Shown piece by piece: positions 1 to 4,694 of a DNA stretch of 5,737 nt. Position numbers and translations under genes: made by a program. The notes beneath the pieces are model-generated. The model searched no databases and was not told the origin of the DNA. It was given only the letters and a program-made list of their open reading frames with translations. The stretch is from Thermoplasmata archaeon. GTDB taxonomy: Archaea; Thermoplasmatota; Thermoplasmata; SG8-5; JAGLSY01. How positions within the stretch are numbered: the stretch's first letter is position 1; the number at the start of each line of letters is the position of its first letter. The stretch is from contig JAGLSY010000159.1 of NCBI GenBank assembly GCA_023135545.1, positions 1 through 5,737 of the forward strand, in the 5' to 3' direction.

Positions 1-79
1 CCAGCGAAACGTTCTGGCGTGCCAGGTAATCCGAGACCTCCGGCAAAAAGGGAAACATGGCGAGCATTCTGGGCTCCAT
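1..79 (-). CDS. priL: Probable DNA primase large subunit PriL, N-terminal fragment
   Basis: This is the first 26 codons of a gene that leaves the window at the left edge. The peptide starts MEPRMLAMFPFLPEVSDYLA. The pattern of a short basic start, then (Y/F)PFLPE, then an acidic/aromatic helix resembles the N-terminus of archaeal PriL, the large, iron-sulfur-containing subunit of the heterodimeric replicative primase. That family match is from memory of N-termini; the diagnostic C-terminal cysteines lie outside the window. In-frame ATGs also occur at codons 5 and 8. The first was chosen because a T/A-rich box (101-108) is centred about 26 nt upstream, as expected for a leaderless archaeal mRNA, and there is no Shine-Dalgarno site. 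It is codirectional with the flippase but separated by 262 bp with its own putative promoter, so it is probably a separate transcription unit. It could be another protein with a similar N-terminus. Confidence 0.55.
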   Translation of the reverse strand, partial: MEPRMLAMFPFLPEVSDYLARQNVSL

Positions 80-100
80 ACATCTGATAAAACAAATGAG

Positions 101-108
101 AATAAAAA
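101..108 (-). promoter_or_regulatory. Putative TATA box of the priL-like gene
   Basis: On the minus strand this reads TTTTTATT, from -29 to -22 relative to the ATG at 79, preceded by an A-rich stretch that could be a BRE. The spacing implies transcription starting at or very near the start codon (leaderless). The surroundings are AT-rich, so a chance match is possible. Confidence 0.4.
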
Positions 109-119
109 TTTTGGGTAAT

Positions 120-173
120 GAAAACTATCAGGCCCTAAAGGATTAATATTTAATATCGGGCCTGGAAGTTTCC
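120..173. repeat. 54-bp palindromic repeat element, copy 1
   Basis: The arms at 120-135 and 158-173 are inverted repeats matching at 13 of 16 positions, including a perfect 7-bp inner part (CAGGCCC/GGGCCTG). The 22-bp spacer is very AT-rich (GATTAATATTTAATAT). The segment 133-171 is identical base for base to 299-337. The arm core AAACTTCCAGG recurs in the hairpin at 4461-4511. The element lies between the flippase and the priL-like gene, with its left arm 11 bp from the priL TATA-like box. It could be a small non-autonomous palindromic repeat, an operator or an RNA hairpin in the flippase 3' region; the sequence does not decide between these. Confidence 0.7.
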
Positions 174-199
174 ACTCCATAGGCCATATGCCCATAAAT

Positions 200-218
200 G
201 CGGCGGTAAAATCGCCGC
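200..218. other. GC-rich hairpin between the two repeat copies
   Basis: GCGGCG at 200-205 and CGCCGC at 213-218 form a perfect 6-bp GC stem with a 7-nt loop, extendable by one G-T pair on the plus strand. It lies about 125 bp past the flippase stop, so it could fold in that gene's mRNA 3' end. No T-run follows on the minus strand, so it does not look like a U-tract terminator. Confidence 0.45.
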
Positions 219-298
219 AGCTAGTTGTGGGATAATGATAGGCATACGGCGGTCTGCTCTTTGAATATTTCCATAATCTATTGTTGATAACCTGTGTT

Positions 299-337
299 CC
301 CTAAAGGATTAATATTTAATATCGGGCCTGGAAGTTT
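299..337. repeat. 39-bp direct repeat, partial copy 2 of the palindromic element
   Basis: Identical to 133-171 across 39 bp, in the same orientation with a 166-bp offset. It contains the AT-rich core and the right arm (GGGCCTGGAAGTTT) but lacks the matching left arm: the bases before 299 do not resemble 120-132. It ends 4 bp from the flippase stop codon (342-344), so it forms the immediate 3' flank of that gene. It is either a truncated element copy or a product of local duplication. Confidence 0.8.
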
Positions 338-341
338 TCAT

Positions 342-1853
342 TCATTCTGAATTGACCAGCTCTCTGAATCTGTAGAAATCTTCTTTCAGCATCTCCCCTC
401 CCAGGTACAGGAGGAAGAAGTAAATTATGGCTGCCAGTATCGCAAAGAGCAGAATAATGTACCACAGCACCTCGATATCGAAGAGCCATATCAGGAACTT
501 AATGGTCGCGAAAAGTATGCCGGATGCCAGAAAGTGAAATAATATCCTCGGATGGGGCTTGAAACCGATTTCCGAATACACCTTGAACCTGTATCCGAAG
601 AAGGCCACCGCATTGGATACCAGCAGAGCTATCGCGGCCCCGTTGATCCCATGAATTATGCCCATGTCTGGGGCAATCATATCACTGGGTATGAGAAGCA
701 GACCGAGCGATATGTTCAGGCCGAGAGCCATTGCTGTTATTGTTCCAAGGAATCTGTATGCCCTTTTTCTCAGGAGATAGAGGAGGGGTGGCGTGGACAG
801 GGCAAGAAAGAGTCCCGAAACAGCCAGTATGATAACCGCGTCCTTGGCAACAGCGAATCCCGCTCCCAGGAACTGGCTCAGGAGGTCGTGGGCGAAGATT
901 ATGTAAAATGTGGTAACCGGCAGTGCCAGCAGTGTAATGTACCTCTCGGTCAATGTAAGGGACTCGGCCAGTTTCTTATCATCACCCTTATATTTTACTA
1001 CGGCCCCGCCCACTATGGTTCCTATGGCAGCCGATGAAGCACCGATGAAAATCACGATCCTTTGGGCCCCGAAGTAAAGCCCCAGGTCACCCAATTCCCA
1101 CCAGTGCCAGATAAGCAATTTATCGATATTCAACATCAGTGAGGTGAAAATCATGTAGGGCAGTATTTTTCGAGATATCTCACTGAAGACAAGAATTATC
1201 TCGTCATCCTCTTCGGCTTTCTTCATCTTTCTGGTGCTGTTGATAAGCACCATCAGCCCCACCATCGATGCTATTAGATAGATGAAAGAGAGTGTGAAAA
1301 CGCCCATCTGGCCCAGTTCTATGAACCCGAGGTTGATGACACCGATTATCAATATTACTTTAATTAGCGCGTCCACGAAATCATAGGTCTTTTCCGCCCC
1401 CTGCCGCCCCCTGGCAACAGAGCCGGTAATCCAAATTCCCGAAAGGCTATTGAGTGCGAAATACCCGACCATGGGAATCATAACGGCAACGTGAAGGTAC
1501 CTGCTGCTCCCATCATCCAGATAGCTATTGAAAAGAATCAGTAAGAGGCTAGAAACCACAACGAGCAGCAGCGTGAGCTTGAGCTTTGTCCTCATAAAAT
1601 GCCTATAGCATCTGGAAAGGGGGAATCCCCTGTCCACGGCGGTCTGGAAGGCAAAGGCGTTTCCCATATCGCCAATGAAGTAAAATAACCCGACAAATGA
1701 AAGCACGAAGCCCAGGGCTCCCAGCATCTCGGTCCCCAGATTTCTGGCGATCTGCAGCAGGGCCACGGTGTTAAATATGGCAATGAGGAAAGAGCTTACT
1801 ATGAGGAATATTTTCTTTTTGTTCACGGCTTTGTCATCTGGCTTTTCAATCAT
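342..1853 (-). CDS. Oligosaccharide/polysaccharide flippase, MOP superfamily membrane protein
   Basis: A 503-residue integral membrane protein with about 14 predicted hydrophobic segments, roughly at residues 15-34, 43-62, 92-109, 121-143, 160-178, 183-205, 230-248, 258-285, 303-322, 336-360, 368-388, 402-422, 437-458 and 463-487. Length, 14-helix layout, the basic N-terminus, the TM2 end GDMGNAFAFQ and the mid-protein NIDKLLI...LGDLGLYFGAQRI block (242-265) fit the Polysacc_synt/Wzx-like branch of the MATE/MOP superfamily. Members flip lipid-linked saccharides across the cytoplasmic membrane for glycan or S-layer glycoprotein assembly; the substrate cannot be read here. There is no Shine-Dalgarno site before the ATG. 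Either it is leaderless from the box at 1880-1887 or it is coupled to a mini-ORF that overlaps its start as ATGA. No glycosyltransferase neighbours are visible, so the pathway is unassigned. Confidence 0.85.
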   Translation of the reverse strand: MIEKPDDKAVNKKKIFLIVSSFLIAIFNTVALLQIARNLGTEMLGALGFVLSFVGLFYFIGDMGNAFAFQTAVDRGFPLSRCYRHFMRTKLKLTLLLVVVSSLLLILFNSYLDDGSSRYLHVAVMIPMVGYFALNSLSGIWITGSVARGRQGAEKTYDFVDALIKVILIIGVINLGFIELGQMGVFTLSFIYLIASMVGLMVLINSTRKMKKAEEDDEIILVFSEISRKILPYMIFTSLMLNIDKLLIWHWWELGDLGLYFGAQRIVIFIGASSAAIGTIVGGAVVKYKGDDKKLAESLTLTERYITLLALPVTTFYIIFAHDLLSQFLGAGFAVAKDAVIILAVSGLFLALSTPPLLYLLRKRAYRFLGTITAMALGLNISLGLLLIPSDMIAPDMGIIHGINGAAIALLVSNAVAFFGYRFKVYSEIGFKPHPRILFHFLASGILFATIKFLIWLFDIEVLWYIILLFAILAAIIYFFLLYLGGEMLKEDFYRFRELVNSE

Positions 1854-1939
1854 ATCAGGTCAAAACCATATAGCCGGATGAGATAAATACATTGTTGGGA
1901 AGGGCTAGGGGTTTCGGAAAGGATGGCCTCGCCGTCCAT
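1850..1939 (-). CDS. Possible 29-codon leader ORF overlapping the flippase start
   Basis: This reading frame starts with an ATG at 1939 and encodes 29 residues (it begins MDGEAILSETPS and ends YGFDLI). Its TGA shares four bases with the flippase start codon (ATGA). I recognise no family. A GAGG lies 12 nt upstream of its ATG, which is long for a Shine-Dalgarno site, and a TATATTT-like box at 1957-1964 is slightly too close for a leader including the ATG. The coupling geometry is suggestive because the flippase lacks its own ribosome site, but an ORF this short can easily be chance. Confidence 0.2.
   Translation of the reverse strand: MDGEAILSETPSPSQQCIYLIRLYGFDLI
1880..1887 (-). promoter_or_regulatory. 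Putative TATA box of the flippase gene
   Basis: On the minus strand this reads TTTATCTC, at -34 to -27 from the flippase ATG at 1853. Transcription about 26 nt downstream of its centre would begin only a few bases before the ATG, which matches the absence of a Shine-Dalgarno site. The last base is a poor TATA match, so support is modest. Confidence 0.35.
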
Positions 1940-1987
1940 TTGAATATTCTGCCTCGAAATATAGATTTTACCCTCCATCCATCCCCC

Positions 1988-2035
1988 ACCACGAATATAT
2001 AACACTAGAACCCACACTGAGAAATACTGGAACCC
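1988..2035 (-). repeat. Two tandem units of a 22-23 bp repeat downstream of LysRS
   Basis: Read on the minus strand, unit A (2014-2035) begins GGGTTCC, has the core CAGTATT and ends CTCAGTGT. Unit A' (1988-2013, about 26 bp, degenerate) follows directly and begins GGGTTCTAGTG. Unit A matches the unit at 4590-4611 at 17 of 22 positions without gaps. The array begins 15 nt after the LysRS stop codon, in the sense orientation, so it probably lies in the LysRS 3' untranslated region. Confidence 0.6.
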
Positions 2036-2050
2036 TCGATTCTTCCACGA

Positions 2051-3634
2051 CTATATCTTTGTGGCTTCTTCTATCCTGCCCACCACGAAATCCCTGTCCA
2101 GGGAGGCCAGCAGGAATCCTAACCTCGGTCCCCGGTTCTTTCCCAGGAAAATCTTGTAAAGGGCCTTGAAACACTGGCCTGCCTTCAATTCGCAAGCTTG
2201 GGATGTCTCGTAGATCGCATCATGAATCAAGCCGGCTTCCCAATTGACTTTTGATATTGCCCCGGCCAGTTCGGTTATGAATTTTCTCTCATCATCATTT
2301 AATTCTATATCTGCTGGCATCTCTTTCTGGATTGCAAATTTAACGTCTTCAGGTGCAGTGGTATCCAGCCAGGTCTTGACCGCATTTCCCTTTGCCATGG
2401 TTCTTTCATCCAATTGAGTGATGTTATCGGTCCTGGCCAGTGTTTTTAGGACACCATCCCAGTCCACGTTTCCCTCAAGGTCCAGGTTGGTCTGGATAAT
2501 GGAAAGAAGATGTGAATATGATGCCTGCCCCGGCGCGTCCGGCATGCCGGAAATCTGTGATAATTCATAACTTCTCTTTATGTCCTCGATTTCCTTTTCC
2601 GGAACATTGCTGGTGTCCCCGAAAAAGACCCGCTCTGCATTCTCATAATCCTCGGCCAGTTTTGGAATAGCAAATTCGAAATCTATATTTTTGTGGGCCG
2701 TGGGCTGGGAACGGAAAAAGAAATATTTGGAGATTTCAGGTGTTACAATCTTGGCCATATCTCCGAAGGTCAATACCCTGCCAATGGATTTTCCGAGCTT
2801 TTTACCGCTCATGACAATAAACTCATAGGGCACTGGCATCGGTGCTTTGCTTCCGAACAACTGCTCACAGATGATACTGCTGGTCTCGTATGTGCCGCCG
2901 GCCGCTGTGAGGTCCTTCCCCATGGGCTCACACGTCACACCCAGATGGCTCCATCTGGCCGCCCACTCAACACGCCAGGGCAGTTTTCCCTCTCTTATCC
3001 CGACCTCGCCTTCGTGACCACAGCCTGGAATATCCGCCTTTCCGGCTATTCCCCCCCTGCATCTGTATTTCACTTTCCGGCCATCGAACTCATAGGCCTT
3101 GGTCGAGAGAATCTTGCCGCAGTTCTGACATATGGGGAAAAAGGGTAGCCAGTCCTCCTCGCGCACACTACCGGATATATCCTCGAAAATAACTCTGATT
3201 TCCGATGCCTTTTCGAGGGCAATGCGCACGACCTCATCGTACTTGCCATCTATGTACATCTGGGCGACAGAAACAGCCTCTGGTTTTACATCGGCCCGTG
3301 CCAGTTCTTCAAGAAAAGGACTTGTGAAGTGCTCGACAAACGAATCACAGCATCCATCGGGACATGGAAGCTTGAATGCCGGTTGCCCGATATATTGCTC
3401 GAATTCCTTCGGTAGCTGGGCGGGAACCTTGCGTAGCCCATCCATATCATCCATCGCCCATATCGCTCTGGAGCTTCCACCCATCTCGATTATTTTTTTG
3501 TGAATTCCATCAGCATAAATGATATCGCCGGCACTTCCTAAATGCGGCTGTCCAGAAATTCCAGTTCCACTCTCGATAATGTGGTTGCTGCCAAGTTCCA
3601 GCAGCTTCTCGGCGTAAACATCGACCCAGTGCAT
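2051..3634 (-). CDS. lysS: Lysyl-tRNA synthetase, class I
   Basis: A 527-residue class I LysRS, the form typical of many archaea and a few bacteria and unrelated to class II LysRS. It activates lysine with ATP and charges tRNA-Lys in the cytoplasm. Visible landmarks are an N-terminal Rossmann domain with the HIGH-type signature PHLGS (30-34), a cysteine-rich insertion with C169-x2-C172, C192 and C205 that could bind zinc, the KMSKS region at 276-285 and a helical C-terminal anticodon-binding region from about residue 300. The length is normal. The KMSKS loop reads KKLGKS, with Gly where Ser is usual. The ATG at 3634 is supported by a GAGG 7 nt upstream. It is the second gene of an operon, 10 nt after the GfcR-like gene. 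The 3' flank carries a tandem repeat. Also called lysK in some annotations. Confidence 0.95.
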   Translation of the reverse strand: MHWVDVYAEKLLELGSNHIIESGTGISGQPHLGSAGDIIYADGIHKKIIEMGGSSRAIWAMDDMDGLRKVPAQLPKEFEQYIGQPAFKLPCPDGCCDSFVEHFTSPFLEELARADVKPEAVSVAQMYIDGKYDEVVRIALEKASEIRVIFEDISGSVREEDWLPFFPICQNCGKILSTKAYEFDGRKVKYRCRGGIAGKADIPGCGHEGEVGIREGKLPWRVEWAARWSHLGVTCEPMGKDLTAAGGTYETSSIICEQLFGSKAPMPVPYEFIVMSGKKLGKSIGRVLTFGDMAKIVTPEISKYFFFRSQPTAHKNIDFEFAIPKLAEDYENAERVFFGDTSNVPEKEIEDIKRSYELSQISGMPDAPGQASYSHLLSIIQTNLDLEGNVDWDGVLKTLARTDNITQLDERTMAKGNAVKTWLDTTAPEDVKFAIQKEMPADIELNDDERKFITELAGAISKVNWEAGLIHDAIYETSQACELKAGQCFKALYKIFLGKNRGPRLGFLLASLDRDFVVGRIEEATKI

Positions 3635-3641
3635 GCCCTTT

Positions 3642-3645
3642 CCTC
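3642..3645 (-). promoter_or_regulatory. Shine-Dalgarno site of LysRS overlapping the upstream stop
   Basis: GAGG on the minus strand lies 7 nt before the LysRS ATG, and its first G is the last base of the upstream TAG stop. This fixes the LysRS start and implies that ribosomes finishing the upstream gene are placed for re-initiation. Confidence 0.7.
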
Positions 3646-4244
3646 TATTCTATGCCAATGGGACGGGCCCTGATGAGCGACCTTACCGGCACACCCAAAA
3701 TATCAAACTTGTCGGTCTTGTTCACGATGGTAATAACGAGAACCGGTTTCGCACCCTGCTCCTTGAGGTTCTGGATGGCACTTTGCATGGTCTCGCCGCT
3801 TCCGATAAAATCATCGACTATAACGACAGATTTATCCTTGACACCTGCAAAATTAGAGCCTAAGGCCCCGATGCCGTTCTCGGCCTGTGAAGGTCTGAAA
3901 ATGGCAAGCTCAAGTTCCATTTGATCAGAGATGTAGGATGCTATGGGAATTCCGTTGATGGCCAGTCCGACGATTGTATCCACTTCGAGCTTCCGGTTGA
4001 CGGTCTCCTCCTCGATGATATCTGACAGAAGGAGCGAAAGATAAGCTATACGGTGGCCATATACTCCAACGGACTTCCATCCGATCTTGACATCTGAGGG
4101 TGGTTTTTCCACCTTGACATCCCTCGTCAACAGCCAGACCACGGTCCCCACGGACAGGTGCAGCTCCCTGGCTATCTCCTTGTCGTTCATGCCGCTCGCT
4201 TTCAATTCCCTGGATTTCTCTACCAGTATATCGATATCTTTCAT
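3645..4244 (-). CDS. gfcR: GfcR/PyrE-like transcriptional regulator: HTH plus phosphoribosyltransferase domain
   Basis: A 199-residue, two-part protein. Residues 1-42 form a helix-turn-helix (VEKSRELKASGMNDKEIARE, then LHLSVGTVVWLL). Residues about 55-195 form a type I phosphoribosyltransferase fold, including the PRPP-binding signature VVIVDDFIGSGET at 140-152 with both acidic residues (D144, D145) intact. The combination is that of the archaeal PyrE-like family often annotated as orotate phosphoribosyltransferase-like. Its haloarchaeal member GfcR is a regulator of sugar-catabolism genes. A real OPRTase would not need the HTH, so I read it as a ligand-sensing DNA-binding regulator; ligand and targets are unknown here. 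The ATG at 4244 has GAGAGG 8 nt upstream and a TATA-like box at 4279-4286. It is first in an operon with LysRS. Confidence 0.88.
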   Translation of the reverse strand: MKDIDILVEKSRELKASGMNDKEIARELHLSVGTVVWLLTRDVKVEKPPSDVKIGWKSVGVYGHRIAYLSLLLSDIIEEETVNRKLEVDTIVGLAINGIPIASYISDQMELELAIFRPSQAENGIGALGSNFAGVKDKSVVIVDDFIGSGETMQSAIQNLKEQGAKPVLVITIVNKTDKFDILGVPVRSLIRARPIGIE

Positions 4245-4252
4245 CCTAATCG

Positions 4253-4258
4253 CCTCTC
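4253..4258 (-). promoter_or_regulatory. Shine-Dalgarno site of the GfcR-like gene
   Basis: GAGAGG on the minus strand, with 8 nt to the ATG at 4244. It supports that start and shows that this mRNA has a short leader, unlike the flippase and priL-like genes. Confidence 0.6.
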
Positions 4259-4278
4259 AATCCGCATTATGCAGTTTG

Positions 4279-4286
4279 TATTTAAA
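4279..4286 (-). promoter_or_regulatory. TATA box of the gfcR-lysS operon
   Basis: TTTAAATA on the minus strand, the best archaeal TATA match in the intergenic regions. Transcription about 26 nt downstream would start near 4257, giving a leader of about 13 nt that just includes the GAGG part of the ribosome site. It would drive both the regulator and LysRS. Confidence 0.6.
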
Positions 4287-4331
4287 TGTAGTTGTGTTTG
4301 GATATGCTTTACTGCAAAATGGCAGAGAACG

Positions 4332-4351
4332 CTCAGTCCTTTAGGTCTGAG
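4332..4351. other. 20-bp quasi-palindrome upstream of the gfcR-lysS promoter
   Basis: CTCAGTCC and AGGTCTGAG surround a central TT, giving arms of 5 + 3 pairs with one mismatched position on each side. It lies about 46 bp upstream of the TATA-like box, where an activator or autoregulatory operator could sit. With one copy only, function is a guess. Confidence 0.3.
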
Positions 4352-4381
4352 ATGAATCTGCCTAACAGTAACAAGAACACC

Positions 4382-4449
4382 GCCGTAAGCACATCAATTT
4401 AATTTGACTGGCCGCAGAGTCATGACCTCTGCGCGTTCGGGCTTATGGC
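4382..4449. other. 68-nt foldable segment, possible structured RNA
   Basis: GCCGTAAGC (4382-4390) pairs with GCTTATGGC (4441-4449) over 9 positions, one of them a G-U pair possible only in plus-strand RNA (A-C on the minus strand). Inside is a perfect 7-bp hairpin, CGCAGAG (4413-4419) with CTCTGCG (4427-4433), and a weak 4-bp stem at 4395-4408. It resembles a multi-arm fold but is not a standard tRNA: D-arm and T-loop signatures are missing. It matches no RNA family I know. Confidence 0.25.
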
Positions 4450-4460
4450 AGCCTAAATGG

Positions 4461-4511
4461 AAACTTCCAGGACAGAATGAAAATGCTAGGCAGTAAATGT
4501 CCTGGTAGTTT
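4461..4511. repeat. Inverted-repeat element with 14-bp arms, related to the 120-173 element
   Basis: AAACTTCCAGGACA (4461-4474) and TGTCCTGGTAGTTT (4498-4511) are complementary at 13 of 14 positions around a 23-nt spacer. The outer 11 bases, AAACTTCCAGG, equal the arm of the elements near 161-171 and 327-337, but the spacer is unrelated to their AT-rich core. Shared arms with a different interior suggest a family of palindromic elements. A competing 7-bp hairpin (CAGTAAA 4491-4497 with TTTACTG 4509-4515) uses part of the right arm. Confidence 0.6.
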
Positions 4512-4566
4512 ACTGAGAGATGTTTTGTTGGCACATTGCATTATACCCGCCTTCCAGCCCCCCGCC

Positions 4567-4657
4567 ACACTGAGACATCGCTATCACCCATACTGGATAA
4601 TACTGGGACCCCCGTTGGCACGTCAAAAGGACCCATGCTGAAACATCAATGGTACCC
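4567..4657 (-). repeat. Four tandem units of a 22-23 bp degenerate repeat downstream of the V4R-DUF835 gene
   Basis: Read on the minus strand, contiguous units lie at 4635-4657, 4613-4634, 4590-4611 (one extra base before it) and 4567-4589. Each begins GGGT. The better units share CCAGTATT in the middle and CAG(T/C)(A/G)T at the end; the second unit is the most diverged. The last unit ends with the same nine bases (TCTCAGTGT) as the LysRS-downstream unit at 2014-2035. The array starts 37 nt after the stop codon at 4695, in sense orientation, and more than 300 bp from the next gene, so it belongs to the V4R gene's 3' region. Confidence 0.6.
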
Positions 4658-4694
4658 CTATTTTAGTGCGGGAAATGGTTGGTGGGTTTCAAAA

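Noticed and set aside
200..218. Intrinsic terminator after the flippase
   Set aside because: The stem is strong but no T-tract follows on the minus strand, and archaeal termination depends mainly on T-rich stretches.
120..337. Insertion sequence bounded by the repeats
   Set aside because: The copies are direct repeats only 166 bp apart with no transposase frame between them; at most a non-autonomous element.
552..1037. 161-codon plus-strand open frame
   Set aside because: Lies wholly antisense inside the flippase gene; its product is rich in Q, S, G and C with no recognisable fold, as expected of a shadow frame.
2693..3503. Two plus-strand open frames (151 and 123 codons) overlapping each other
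   Set aside because: Both are antisense to the class I LysRS coding region, which has unmistakable motifs; no ribosome site or family match supports them.
3645..4244. Genuine orotate phosphoribosyltransferase (PyrE)
   Set aside because: An N-terminal helix-turn-helix precedes the PRTase fold and no pyrimidine genes are adjacent, so the regulator family is the better call.
4382..4449. tRNA-Met (CAT anticodon loop on the minus strand)
   Set aside because: Only 17 nt separate the 5' end from the anticodon stem, the D-arm is absent, there is no GTTCRANNC T-loop, and position 32 is G.
4567..4657. CRISPR array
   Set aside because: Units are only 22-23 bp, degenerate and contiguous, with no unique spacers and no cas genes nearby.
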